64,000 bases of DNA from Temnopleurus reevesii (GCA_036244855.1 BQKZ01000530.1:15863-79862); one strand, 5' to 3'; counted from the first letter of the stretch, positions 1-13,160 are shown. Notes: generated by a model not told the origin, from the letters alone. Translations and numbers: made by a program.

Positions 1-1619
1 AATGAAACTACCACGCATTCAAATGAAAACATCATGAATTCATAAGCAAGAAAAAGGAATTTAAACCAGGGGTATCTCCGAGTTCACGGAATATGACGAA
101 TTTGAAATAAAAGAACATTAAATCCAATGCTATTATTCCGATTTTGGCCGGGAAATCCTATATTTCCATAAAATAAAGTAGGTACGGGACAATATATCAT
201 ATTTGCCTCCATGTTGGTTGTAGATACATTTCTTACCAAAATTGAAGCACGGAAACCAAGGCGGGACTTAAACTTTAAATCGCGCAAGTTATGTTTTTTT
301 TGTTTCTATTCACATCATGTCATTCTCGATCCTTCTCATGAAATAATTTCGATTTCGGTCACGATTGTAAAGAGGAAATTATGAAGCGGCAAGATAATGA
401 AATGGTAAGTAGCTAAACAAATGCCTTTCGTCCAACGACTTCTAGACCCACTTATTTCGTACACATTTTAATGTACATGTGCATATAACTCAAATTTGCA
501 ATTGAAATGGATTTTTTTTTCTTTACAGAGGACGAAGAAGCCCCGGGCAACTTCGGCATGTTAGATCAAGTGGCTGCACTACAATGGGTGTACGACAATA
601 TTGAAGGTATAAATACCGAGAGTACTGTGTCTGGGAAGATTTAAAGCGTTGTTTATCATGTTTATAAACGTTAGAAACTTTGGCCAAAATTTGCCGGCGT
701 ATCCATGGTTGACTAAGGTGGGATGATGGACAGCTTAAAGGCAGTGTCACACATTAAAAGTTTGCTATTTAAGTAATATTCAAGTCAAGCTGTGTGTATT
801 CAGATTGATGAAAAACCAACAAAGAGTGAAAAAAAAAGAAAGTATACAGCCACTATCGAGATTTCTATGAAAACTGAATAAAGCATTCACTGTCACTTTA
901 TTAATTCACAGTGAGCATATCTTAAGGTGATATTTTCAATTTCACTATTTTTAAAGCTCTAAATGTTTATATTGAACCCTAATATTTTCAAATCTTAGTT
1001 TATGTACACCATCAAACATTTAGGTATTATTTAGAATCGGGCAGCTGAAATTTCTTTGAACGACAGACTTTTTATTTTCTATCGCTAACTTCAATGCTTG
1101 TACGAGTTGGCAATTACCCGGGGTCTGCCCCTGGATCGGCTAGTTTATTTCATTTAGTATATAGGTAGTGTGATAAAGAAAATCATTACATGGATAGAAC
1201 GATTGTCATAATGATGAAATTCATCATTACTTACACTACCACATATATCATTAGACTAGATCTGGTTGCCTTGAATGATATGTAGAATATACAAGTCGTT
1301 GGTTAGACCAGAAAATGTTTATTTGCTCTACAATGCTATTTGTGGAAAAACGTGACGATGTGTCTGGTTTCTTTTTGTTTCCTTTATTTCTTTGAAAACA
1401 ATTCACATAACCATATTAATTTGTCTTAGAAGGGAGTAAAAAACCAAAGAACCTTTGAATATGACTTTTAAAATGTTTATCTATATTTTTCATTTAGGGG
1501 TATTTTTAGAGGCTGGTCGATAGAGGGAACCAAATGATTACAAAGGGAACTGCCCAGACTTTCAATTAAATGTGCTATGTCTAGCCCTAAAAAACTGTGA
1601 TATTACTGTGTGCCTTTAT

Positions 1620-2292
1620 ATTTCGCTATTCATAAGGACCGCTAATCATAATAACTCATAAGGGTCGCTATTCATAAGGGCCATTGTTAATAAGGATCGC
1701 CATTCATGATAACTCATAAGGGTCACTATTCATAATACGGAAAAAGGGTCGCTATTTATAATACCAAATTAGGGTCGCTATTCATAAGGATCCCTATTCA
1801 TAAGGGTTGCTATTCCTAATTGAAGAAGAGGGTCGTTATTAATAAAAAGACATAAGGGTCGTTATTCATAATAATCAATATTCATAAGGGTCACTAATCA
1901 TAATCAGAGAAGAGGGTCGCTATTCATAATCAGAAAATAGCGACCCTAATTCCCCATTATGAATAGCGACCCTTATGAACAATGTCCTTTATGAATATCG
2001 ACCCTATTTCCTGATTATGAATAGCAACCCTATTTCATGATTATGAATAGCGAACCTCTTTTGCGATTATGAATATTGACCCTCATGAACAATGGCCTTT
2101 ATGAATAGCGACCCTATTCTCCCATTATGAATAGAGACCCTCTTCTCCCATTATGAAAAGCGACCTTATGAATAACGACCCCTATTTGTTATTATGGATA
2201 GCGAACCTCTTTCTGAATTATGTATAGCGACCCTTATAAGTTATTATAAATAGCGGTCCTTATGTATAGTGACCCTTATGTGTTGTTATGAA
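1620..2292. repeat. Inverted minisatellite array (foldback-like)
   Basis: About 315 bases of degenerate tandem repeats built on AGGGTCGCTATTCATAA are followed, from about 1937, by about 350 bases of the same unit in reverse orientation (TTATGAATAGCGACCCT). The two arms could fold on each other. It lies in intron 4 of the first copy of gene A and runs up to the single N at 2293. Long inverted repeats made of short tandem units are known from Drosophila FB elements and from the TU elements of sea urchins. I infer a similar element; no transposase is visible. Confidence 0.75.
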
Positions 2293-2293
2293 N
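2293..2293. other. Single-N join (probable contig boundary)
   Basis: One undetermined base. Sequence right of it (from 2296) repeats sequence already seen from about 193, so the right contig appears to start inside the region covered by the left contig. Confidence 0.7.
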
Positions 2294-3096
2294 GATAGAT
2301 CATATTTACCTTCATGTTGGTTGTAGATACATTTCTTACCAAAATTGAAGCACGGAAACCAAGGCGGGACTTAAAGTTTTAATCGTGCAAGTTATGTTTC
2401 TTTTTGTGTTTCTCTTAACACCAAGCCATTCTCGATCCTTCTCATGAAATGATTCCGATTTCTGTCACGATTGTAAAGAGTAAATTATGAAGCGGTGGTG
2501 GTAAACAAATGAAATGGTAGGGAGCTTTAAAAAGCCCTATTGCATGAATGCAATGCCTTTCATCAAAAACGTTTGAATCATGTTTTTAAAAATCGAACCC
2601 AAACAATTCGGAAAATAATGAGGTTACTATTGTGATCCCTAATAAATTTTTTTTACTACGTATAGCTCATATAATCTCCCATAAAGAAGAAAATACGCTT
2701 CATAGCTACCTGGTAGCGGAAACACTGTTTACCAAGCGCCGAAATGAATGCGAGAAACACCACTGACGTCGCAAAGGAGTAAGCATTGCATGTGGTTGTG
2801 AAATTCAGAATGAAATATGCCACTGTATTTCCAAGAACTATATGCCAATAGGCCGTTTTACTAATATATTCAAATTAATTAATCAACTTATCGTCGACGA
2901 AAATGACCTGCAACTCCTCAAAACACTTTGCATGCAATAGTTCCTCCTTTGTCGGAAAAACCTTGGAAAAGCCTTCCCTACTTGTAAACCCACTTATTTT
3001 GTACACATTTTAATGTCCATGTACATGTAACTCTATATAATATGGAATACTGATGTATCAAATTGGTATGTGACATTTTATTAATTTTCTTTACAG

Positions 3097-3174
3097 AGGA
3101 CGAAGAAGCCCCTGGCAACTTTGGCATGTTAGATCAAGTGGCTGCATTACAATGGGTGTACGACAATATTGAAG
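3097..3174 (+). other. Second copy of gene A exon 4
   Basis: This 78-nt exon has the same AG/GT borders and phase 1 ends as 529-606 and differs from it at three silent positions. Flanking intron is also duplicated: about 193-1615 matches about 2296-4185, with several large indels. The single N at 2293 lies between the copies, and only this second copy runs on into exon 5. I read it as the other haplotype joined end to end rather than a second exon used in the mRNA; two exon-4 copies spliced together would repeat 26 residues inside the fold. Confidence 0.8.
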
Positions 3175-3699
3175 GTATACCGAGAGTACTGTATCCGGGA
3201 AGATATAAATGTTAGAAACTTAGGCCAATTTTTCACCGGCGGATCCACGGTTGACCAAAGTGGGATGACGGAAAGCTTAAAGGCATTGTCACACATTCAG
3301 ATGTTGCTATTTAAAGAATTTTCAAAATAAGTTGTGTGCATTCAGATTCACAGTGTGCCTATCGTAATGTGATAATTTCAATTTCACTGTTTTTTAGGTC
3401 TAAATGTTTATATTGAAGCCTAATATTTGTACATCTTAGTTTATGTACACCATCAACCATTTGGGTATTACTTAGAATCGGCCTGCTGGGAATTTTGGTA
3501 AACGAAAGCAATGTTGAACAACATGTATTTAATCTTCTCCCAGCCAAGCGTTTTACTTTCCATGGCTAACTACCCCTGGATCGGCTAGTTTATTTCATTT
3601 AATATGGTAGTGTAATGGAGAAAAGCATTACATGGATGACAAGATTGTCATAATTATGAAATTCATCATTATTTACACTGCCACATTTGCTTTGTTAGA

Positions 3700-3842
3700 A
3701 TTACACCAGGGGTCTGTGATATAAAAGATGCAATCACACTTACGATAAATATCGATTGTAAGTTTATGGCAAAACATGTATCATATGACAATTAATTTTT
3801 GATTTATCGTATCTCTTTTACCGTATGTTACAGGCCCCCGAT
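3700..3842. mobile_element. Small insertion present in one copy of the gene A intron 4 only
   Basis: Comparison of the two intron-4 copies shows about 140 bases here that are missing at about 1247-1252. The insert ends in ATGTTACAGG. A related sequence lies in intron 2 of gene B at about 15510-15594, sharing the CTTACRATAAAT-like core and the ATGTTACAGG end at modest identity. A short non-autonomous element is the simplest reading. Confidence 0.5.
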
Positions 3843-4176
3843 CGGATTACCTTGAATGATCTGTAAAATAAACAAGCCGTTGATTTTAGACCAGAAAATG
3901 TTTGGTTGCTCTCCAATGCTATTTCTGGAAAAAAGGTGACTGTGTGTCGTTTTTCCCCTCTATTTCTTTAAGTACAATTCACATAATCCCTATTAGTTAG
4001 TCTTGGAAGGGAGTAAACAATCAACGAACATTTGAATATGACTTTTGAAATGTTTAACTATATTTTTCATATAGGGGCATTTTAGAGGTTGGTCGGTAGA
4101 GGGAAACCAAACGATTACAAAGGTAACTGCCCAGACTTTCAATTAAATTTGCAATTTCTATCCCGAAAATGTATGA

Positions 4177-4413
<237 letters not shown>

Positions 4414-4560
4414 TAAAAATGTTTTTGTTTTTTTACATTAAAATAGGCAGTCTGGAAAAAACATTTGGTATACTTGCAATCACAATTATCTTAATGAAAA
4501 TCCTAAAAGGCAGCATACCAAACTCCTCGTAATGACACATGGATCATAACAACCAACATT

Positions 4561-4608
4561 GCTTTCATCATAGACCTACCACTCCGAGTGGTAGGTCTAT
4601 GCTTTCAT
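4561..4608. repeat. Perfect 33-bp palindrome flanked by 8-bp direct repeats
   Basis: Bases 4569-4601 are a perfect palindrome with 16-base arms around a central C (CATAGACCTACCACTC and its complement). GCTTTCAT occurs directly before it (4561-4568) and again at 4601-4608. An 8-base direct repeat around a palindrome resembles a hAT-type target duplication around a minimal foldback element. It lies in intron 5 of gene A. Confidence 0.7.
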
Positions 4609-7600
4609 ATAGAGTTCGAGAAAGCAAATACAGTGCGCAGGAGTATCACAACATTTTAGCTCACTGCACTCGAACCTATTTCTTATACCTTAATCACGTT
4701 CATATGTTTTTTTTTCGATGAACAAAGATATAACGTAACATTAAAAAGTTTAAATCAGCATAAAATACATTGCACAAAAGTCAGTAATTTCTTTTTTAAC
4801 AAAACAAAATATTATGTAAAGATTTGAGTATAAAGTGTATTTAAAGATACAGATTAGTAATGATCAGGATGAAGAAACGAGCTGATGTATTCGCAAATTG
4901 CATAGTTGCTCTGTACGAAACTAGGAGAAGATTTTTGCTCGTATTGTGTTCTATTTTTGGTCGAAAATGCCAAGTAGCCGTTATTCCTTTGGAGCGCTGG
5001 ATGAATATACACCGTCAGCGAATACAAATATACGGTGGTGTTGCGTTTTTAGTTGTATTTTGAGCTTGTTGGGAGAAGCACGTGGGAGGGACACGTGGGA
5101 GCACCTGCTCATCGCAATCCAGCTATAATCTGATTTACACGAATGTATTTTCTTTTGTCACAACAATTTAACCACTCAGAGCAACCAAGTTTGTTTATAA
5201 AACAAAAAACTAAAACAAAACAAAAATGAATATAGCAGTAACCCGATACACTTTTAATATAATATACCCCTCATTGACACATGATTGATATCTGTATTTA
5301 TGTTTAAACGTATACAGAGTGGAACCGCATTGAGTCCAGGGTGTTTCAGGCACGATCCTGTCTCCGAGCTGCAGAAGGCACAGGATCTTGGCAGAGCGAT
5401 GGGATGTGAAGATGTGATGTCTACCTCTGCTCTGGTAGAGTGTCTTCGAGATGTTGAGGACCCCGTCGCATTGAGCACGGAAGCGGATAGGGTAAGATTA
5501 CTTTACGACAAGAATGGAGGTAGCGGATTGATTACGTTCTTGTGTTTCTGTCTTTAAGATAATAGTACCTAAATATTTATCAAGCAACACTTCTCTTCAG
5601 ACTTTGTTCAATAAATTTGTGAGCCTCGTTCATAGTCAGCATATATGCGTCACTGAAAAGTGCATGTAGAATGCAAAATGTATAACAAGTCCCTTCTACA
5701 CGTGCACATCTTGCAGTTTGGATGAGTACGTTTCAAGGCCGATGCTCTATTCTCGTAGATCATCTCTCTACATTTGTTTGTACATGTAATTTATTTTCTT
5801 TTTTTACCTTTCTCAGATTTATGCGTCGAATTATCCAGTTACGTTGGATGGGAGTTTCTTAGAAGACACGCCAACTCATCTTTATGAGATGGGAGACTTT
5901 GCCGATGTGCCCATCTTAATCGGTTTCAACAGAGACGAGGGAACACTGTACCCATATATCTTTCTACCACAATATATCGGTAGCCAAACTCCACCACAAA
6001 TCAGTCGGACTCTCTTAGAGAACTTTCTACAGTCACAAGTAAGTGACGAGCTTGTGTACGATGCTGTGCTTCACGAATACATTGACTGGACGATTGCTGA
6101 TGATCCACAAGCTGACTATTTTCAATCCATGGTGAATTTTGGGACTGACTCAGACTTCGCCTGTCCATCTGACTCAGTAATGAGGAAACAAATAGAAGCA
6201 GGAGGGACTGTCTAAAAATATTTCTGGACACACGCGCCCTCCAAGTAAGACCCGTGCATTGTTTTTATTTCCCATACGTCTATCATCTCTTTATAAAAAA
6301 TTGACATATAAATAAACACCCACTTTGTAAATATTCATAAACAAAGCTACCCTACCCATTTTGGCACCTAGTAGGTTACTGCCGATGTCGACCTGTCATA
6401 AACGATGTGTGGTGGTAATCGTATCTTAATCCTATTCCAACTGGGGGGGGGGGGGGGGTCAATTTGAATACTTAATTATTTGAAAATAGAAATTATCAAT
6501 TAAAAAAAAATTAACTCCTTTGTTCTCGAGAAATCTTCGACAGGGTTTGTATTTTATTTCGTGTACATTTGATATAATGATGACATAACAAATGACATAA
6601 CACACAAAACTCACGATAATACTCATCTTAAAAAAATCAATTTCTCACTCACTGTGTGTTAACTGTGAACTGCCTATAGTTAATCCCGCAACAGTAACGT
6701 AATTTTATGTGATCATCGGCAGGAGTTCAAGGATGTACAAGGATATAATTCCCAACACCCCGTGGCTGGGAGCAGGGCATGCAGAAGATATAATGTTCGT
6801 CTGGGGGATGCCATTTGTCGATGAACTATATAACGTCGTCGGACACAACCTAACAGATGAGGAGAACGCCTTCTCCGTCAAAGTTATGCAGTTTTGGACA
6901 AACTTTGCGAAGTCAGGGTAATTATTATACGCATTTAATGGTTATGATACACAGCAAACTTATTTGAAAACAATATAATCTATTTCGGTATATCTGGAAG
7001 TCAGTTCCATGATTAACAACATAACAAAGGAGCATTTAATTGATGTTCGACTTCATTCTACGGAAATAAATCATATTGTGTTCTTTTATGATCGAGATTT
7101 ATCATAGTTCTATGAGATGAAATTAAATATGCCCTTTTGGGAAGGGCCATTTCGAAAACCATGTACACGTAACTGGCGAATAGTACCAGTTTTAATAGAC
7201 CGGTATTGAATACCTAATTCCCGTAAGCAACATAGACTAGACATTATTCTATAAACGACATTATCATTATTAATGGATAAGTGAATTCAAAGAGGTGAAG
7301 AATAATAGACGAAATCTATCAGTTGTCGATTTCATTGTTCACAGTCGCAGTCGACTGCAAATACATTTTGCGCACAACTGCGCGTGTTACGTCACAGCTA
7401 TGATTAATCTGTGACGAGCCCTCCCAATATGGAACGAGCTTGTCATGATCTTCCCCAATACCTTTGTAATGATTCACTTTCTTCAATTATTATTGTATAT
7501 TTCATAAAATTTCATCAATCTATAGGGACCCTAGCAAGTCTACCATAGACATGATAGACGGAGAACCAGGAGTAGGAGAGGACTCATGGCCATTGTACAC

Positions 7601-7720
7601 GATTCCTGAACTCAAACATAAGGAACTTTCCTTAGAGTTAGGCGAAGGCAGAGCGGTGCTAGCAGGGCAGTGCCATTTCTGGAATTATTTTGTACCGACT
7701 CTCGAGACATTTTCGAGTAT

Positions 7721-7721
7721 N
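7721..7721. other. Single-N join (probable contig boundary)
   Basis: One undetermined base four bases after the exon 9 donor of gene A. The next 870 bases re-enter intron 8 and repeat exon 9. Confidence 0.7.
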
Positions 7722-8411
7722 TTAATATATTTCAGCCATTTCTGGACCGTTTTTAATGAAATAAAGATTAAAAATATTCTAATTTCAAATTGAAAAATCG
7801 TTTAATGTTAATGATTTAACTACAGCTCACAAAGTAGTTAAATATCTGAAGCGCCATCTTCCCAAAACTAATCCCGACCTTTAAATGGTCATGATACACA
7901 GCAAACTTCTTTGAAAACAATATAATCTATTCTGTATATCTGGACAAAAGATCCATTCGTCATCGAGAGCAGTTTACATTGACCTTTATTTCCGGTCGAC
8001 TATGACTGTGACTGTGACGAATGAAATCACAAAGTCCATAGCTGAGCGCGCCCTTAAGCGCGAGGGTTGCCCAAGTTTGATTTTGCGCGTTATCGTTTAG
8101 ATATATATACAGCCATGTGAATGTAATCCGAATAATAGCGCGAGTCAAAATTGCCCAGCTCAACCCCGACGGCTATTTATCTATTTATTATTTATTAATC
8201 AATATTTTATTAGGATGCCCTCACAAAAAGATGTTGGTATCACGAGGGGTCCAGCATGAGGGGCTATTTAGAGCGCGCTTAGCGTGGACATGGTAAATGC
8301 ATGTTAAAGCATATGACTGTATAAGTGCTGAACCGACAATATCTTGGTAATGATTCACTTTATTATTATTATTATTATTCATTATTATGGTATATTTCAT
8401 CCATCTAATAG

Positions 8412-8593
8412 GGACCCTAGCACGTCTACTGTAGGTGGAGAACCAGGAGTAGGAGAGGACTCATGGCCACTGTACACGATCCCTGAACTCAAACACAAGG
8501 AACTTTCCTTAGAGTTAGGCGAAGGAAGAGCGGTGCTAGCAGGGCAGTGCCATTTCTGGAATTATTTTGTACCGACTCTCGAGACATTTTCGA
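8412..8593 (+). other. Second copy of gene A exon 9
   Basis: Matches exon 9 at 7526-7716 closely from the GEPGVGEDSW motif onward, but the linker before it differs: this copy lacks three codons present in the first copy and has several replacements. Its length (182 nt) equals exon 9 of genes B, C and D, whereas the first copy is 191 nt. A single N (7721) follows the donor of the first copy by four bases. Upstream intron is duplicated as well (7881-7943 resembles 6938-6999; 8340-8411 resembles 7461-7525). Either haplotype duplication or two alternative exons; the N favours the first. Confidence 0.75.
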
Positions 8594-9764
8594 GTACGTA
8601 TATTTCGATTATTTCGAGTGTGTATGTACATGTATGTATGTTCAGTTCTCATATTAGGTGCAGTGACAAATAGACATTTTTCGTCTTAATCATCATGATT
8701 ATGGATGAAAGTAGCAGCAAGGATCGGTACAGGGTACTAGTACATGGATCCTAGCTGTATAGAGACTTTCGGGTAAACAGTTTACAAGATCCAGCTGATT
8801 TTCATTTTACCGTCTGCAGAATTGGTGCAATTTGGTGCAATTACACTTCAAACATTGATAGATGGCGCTAAAGATCTGCCAAAACATCAACTAATTATTA
8901 TATCCTTGAAACATCCATGAAAAAATAGATAATACACGAAAAAATGCACATCATGTTAGGCTTCATATAGAAGAAAGCAAACTGATGTTCAATTTCTTTT
9001 GAAATGGGCCTCTTGTCTTTATACTCAAATCATATATTCAAACACTGGGCGCACCAAGTTTCTGTTACGTACTTGCGGGCAATTTGAATATCCAATTCTA
9101 GTAGTTTTTTTCTTGAGGCAGTTTTTTTTTTAATAACGGTGTAAATGTTATTAGCGATCGCAATATTGACCTCAACAATCACCATATGAGTCTACTTTTA
9201 TCATAAAACTCACGATTAAAATGTTGTCAGTTGTACGTAACATTTTTGATTGGACATGATTTGTGTTGATTCCCACTAATTATGTGATTCTCTCAATTAT
9301 ACGTCAACAAACAGATTAACATGACTATTAGGAATAAGAAATCAGTCAAATATTAATATTGTGGAAAGTTTTTTTTAATTATATACATTTTCGGAAAGGA
9401 GTAGTTTGAGTCTGGAAAGGAAAATGTTAACATTTCGTAATATATAATAAAGTAAAAAAAAACCAGATGATCGAATAAAATGATAATATGATTTTTTTCT
9501 GCCCCCAAGAATTTGTTTTCATTACAAAAAAAGTTTATCAAATCGAGGTAATATTGTAGAGAGGGGACTTATAGCCCAAGTCTTAATCGAACGACATCAA
9601 ATGTTTCAATAATTTTTACCCATAGATACAATTGAAGATGATCAGATGGAGTGGCAAGAAGACTACAATGACTGGAAAGATGACATGACGGAGTGGAAGA
9701 GGGTATTTGAAGAGTATCAGCAGCAGCCAACGTGCAATTAAAAATAGAAACTGCTTCAGTCTAA

Positions 9765-10003
9765 GTTAATTCAATCATGATGTTTTCTATTTATGAACAG
9801 TTATTTTACTCTCAAATTCAAATGAAAAAAAGTTTTGATACAATTTGTTATTTTTTTCATAACCATAATACAAATAAAAACAGTTAATTCAATCATGATG
9901 TTTTTTTTCTTTTTATGAAGAGTTATTTTGCTCTCACATTCAAATGAAAAAAAGTTTTGATACAATTTGTTATTTTTTCATAACCATAATACAATTAAAA
10001 ACA
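9765..10003. repeat. 118-bp tandem duplication in the gene A 3' region
   Basis: The segment starting GTTAATTCAATCATGATG at 9765 is repeated from 9883 with few changes. Both copies carry CAAATAAAAACAG or CAATTAAAAACAG near the end; the first contains AATAAA, a possible poly(A) signal. It begins 23 bases after the gene A stop codon, so it probably lies in the 3' UTR. Confidence 0.85.
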
Positions 10004-10328
10004 GTTCTTGAATAGCAGTTATTATATTCCATACAGGTATTTCCAATCAAATATACATGTATAGTTAAGAGGGTATATTTCATTTCAACCGGTGGAATGA
10101 TGAAATTAATGTCGATCCACACATTGCTTGCGTTTCGAACGGTAATCATTAACAACGTAATATTGCAAATATATGTCACGATTCAAAATTACAATTTGCC
10201 TTCAAAGCGCAGATGTAATTATTATCATGTGCATATCTTCATATACATACCGGCATGGTATTCGGTTTACTCAAATAAATTCAATGAATAAATACCAAAT
10301 TAGTAAAAGATGACTAGTTTACTACTAA

Positions 10329-10575
10329 CCGGTCATGTGTGGCTCAGTGTTAGAGCGTCTGCCCTATGAACGGAAGGTCGTGGGTTCGATCCCCGGCCGG
10401 GTCATACCAAAGACCTATTAAAATGGGACCATCTGCCTTCTTGCCAGGCGCTCGGCATTTAAGAAAGGAGAAGGGTAACTTTATGTTATGTAGGGCCCGC
10501 TGGAAGAGCAGCTAACTTACAGCTGAATGTGGCTACCCTGGGTAAATAAGACATTATTATTTCATTATTTTATTA
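10329..10575 (+). mobile_element. tRNA-derived SINE
   Basis: The head has box A-like TGGCTCAGTGTTAGAGCG and box B GGGTTCGATCC, followed by an unrelated body and an A/T-rich end (GGTAAATAAGACATTATT). This is the usual build of a tRNA-derived SINE. The acceptor arms do not pair well, so it is not a working tRNA gene. Confidence 0.75.
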
Positions 10576-11488
10576 CATAGATGTCTAGTGAACCAATGAT
10601 GTATACTTACCATAATTGCTCTAGTAAAACGACTGCCGTATTTATTAATAATTTGAATTAATAGTAAGAATGAATTGAAATCACACCAGTATCTTAAAAA
10701 AGGGGGCTTCTGATGCAATATCCTCGATACACAAATGGATTTGCACTAGGCTGCCCGTTCCATAACGTCAATAAAACTACAATTTCAAATTAAAACAATC
10801 AAAAGTTTCGTCGTGGATTTTTATTGCAGAATTGCTTTTGTTTTTTTTCATTATTCTTATTTTGTCAAGAATTATTGATAATTGGCTTATATCAAATAAA
10901 AAATAAGTGGAGTACAATCTAAAAATTCATATAGACACGCTTGTATTAATTGTTATTTATATTCAACATATTTTGTAAGAAACATAACTGTTGTAATCAG
11001 TTCAGGATTAAACATAAAGCAGGAAATTTCACTCCTGAAATATCTTAGTTTGGGGGAGTCTTTGTTGATCTTTTCCAAATTTAATTCCAGGAATTTCGTC
11101 CAATATATTACACACAATTTTAGTAAATAATGATTCTCTTTGCTGTTCTGTATTGTATTTATACAGATTAAAGAAACAAATAATGACAAACAGCTATTGG
11201 TATAGTAATGTATGGAGTAAGTGAATATATAATTTGTTCCATTCTTCTTAAAATATCATTTATGCAATGTGTAAGCCCAACTCGCAGGATAACATGAAAA
11301 TCCTAATTCTATTACAATTCAATTAAATTCAATTCATTTTAATTTCAAGCAGTAACATAATTCAACAACAATTACAACAAAGAATTTCGTGAATTACAAT
11401 CGAAAGCAAACGTAGAGAAAATGAGAAGGAGCAAGATTTGTAGTTGAACAATATTGAAATATTAAATGCATTGAAAGTAATAAATCAA

Positions 11489-11943
11489 NNNNNNNNNNNN
11501 NNNNNNNNNNNNNNNNNNNNNNNNNNNNNNNNNNNNNNNNNNNNNNNNNNNNNNNNNNNNNNNNNNNNNNNNNNNNNNNNNNNNNNNNNNNNNNNNNNNN
11601 NNNNNNNNNNNNNNNNNNNNNNNNNNNNNNNNNNNNNNNNNNNNNNNNNNNNNNNNNNNNNNNNNNNNNNNNNNNNNNNNNNNNNNNNNNNNNNNNNNNN
11701 NNNNNNNNNNNNNNNNNNNNNNNNNNNNNNNNNNNNNNNNNNNNNNNNNNNNNNNNNNNNNNNNNNNNNNNNNNNNNNNNNNNNNNNNNNNNNNNNNNNN
11801 NNNNNNNNNNNNNNNNNNNNNNNNNNNNNNNNNNNNNNNNNNNNNNNNNNNNNNNNNNNNNNNNNNNNNNNNNNNNNNNNNNNNNNNNNNNNNNNNNNNN
11901 NNNNNNNNNNNNNNNNNNNNNNNNNNNNNNNNNNNNNNNNNNN
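11489..11943. other. Assembly gap (run of N)
   Basis: 455 undetermined bases followed directly by an 18-base G run (11944-11961), which may be why the assembly stopped here. The gap lies between genes A and B; its true length is unknown. Confidence 0.95.
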
Positions 11944-12164
11944 GGGGGGGGGGGGGGGGGGAGAACTCCCAAAATAGCCCGGCCTAGCTAGGGCTAAAAC
12001 AATTGCAATTCTGGGTGGCATACAGCATCTAAAATTAATGTAGAATTCATCATTTATATGGCTCTTCTCTTTCACGTTCGCGTTAATCAAGACAACCATA
12101 ACCTCGGCAAACCCTACACTCTAAGAAAAAAAGGAAAACATCTGTTTTATAGGACCTGAGCAAA

Positions 12165-12425
12165 GGCGCTGTGCTGTAGTGGTTCTTCGCATTGCCTTTA
12201 AACCAGATGGCCGGAGGTTCAAATTCCATCCGTAAGAAGTCCATCCACATTGTGCTGCACTCGATACACAGGCGAGGTGACGGGTACCTGACAGGAATAT
12301 ATATTCCATGAAATGACAAAAATGCTGGTGTACTCTGGGCTAAAGCCAGGGTAATAGTGATGCAACGCACCATTTGCCCGTCCCAGAGTGGATACGTGCG
12401 CTATGTTGATATCATTTATCATCTT
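12165..12425 (+). mobile_element. tRNA-like SINE, second family
   Basis: GCTGTGCTGTAGTGGTTCTTCGC (box A-like, about 12168-12190) and GGAGGTTCAAATTCC (box B-like, about 12213-12227) are spaced as in a tRNA-derived SINE head. The body continues to about 12425 and then meets a LINE-like 3' tail. The head differs from the SINE at 10329. Confidence 0.6.
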
Positions 12426-12560
12426 AATTATGATTTGATTTTATTTGATTTGATTTTATTCGTCATAATGCATGAAAAATACAATGACAAGGATATCCCA
12501 TGAAAGCCGAGGGCTTATTTCCAATGGGGTCCTTTAAGTACAAACAAACACTATTACAAA
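12425..12560 (-). mobile_element. LINE 3' tail, reverse orientation
   Basis: Read on the minus strand the segment ends in AATAAAATCAAATCAAAT repeats after a GACCCCATTGGAAATAAG stretch. A 3' end with a short simple-repeat tail is typical of CR1/L2-like non-LTR retrotransposons. No reverse transcriptase domain is visible. The open frame at 12463-12777 on the minus strand shows no recognisable domain. Confidence 0.5.
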
Positions 12561-13160
12561 TAAAAGACAAAAACAAGTAAATAGACATCAAAGCAATAGA
12601 AATGATACACATAATATGCTTACTTATTATGTTGAAATACAGTGATTTGAGCAAATTAGATAAATCTAAAACGGAGGAAAAAATATACCGATCGGTGTCA
12701 TTTCGAAATGCATGAGGGTTCCAAACATTTAGGCTCAATATTTGCAGAATTACGTCATCGAGGTGAGATATGATCACGATGGTACACGCCTATTCTGAAA
12801 ATGCGATAAAACTGGCATAAACAATATTTGTGTCCACTCAATGATTAACAACATGGACTTAAATACACGGACGATACAAATAAAAGGGACTTGCCAGTAG
12901 TTCACGTTATTGATGCTTAAATGAGGAGATGATAGGAATATGACGATTCAAGATACTTAAACACAACGTATTAACAGTAACTTTTACCCTTTTTTTGGTG
13001 TTATTAATCAATTCAATAAGCCTCTCTCTCAATTATTAATTTGAAAGCTTTTGTTTCTTCCCCAAACGTTGTCATGTTTTTAATATGGATATAATAAGGT
13101 GTCAATGAGAACCCCCATGTCCCTCTCCTAGCTACGACACCTCTTGTGTATGTACATATT

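Noticed and set aside
11394..12099. Long frames of about 180-200 residues across 11394-12099
   Set aside because: They consist almost entirely of N from the assembly gap and the G run beside it.
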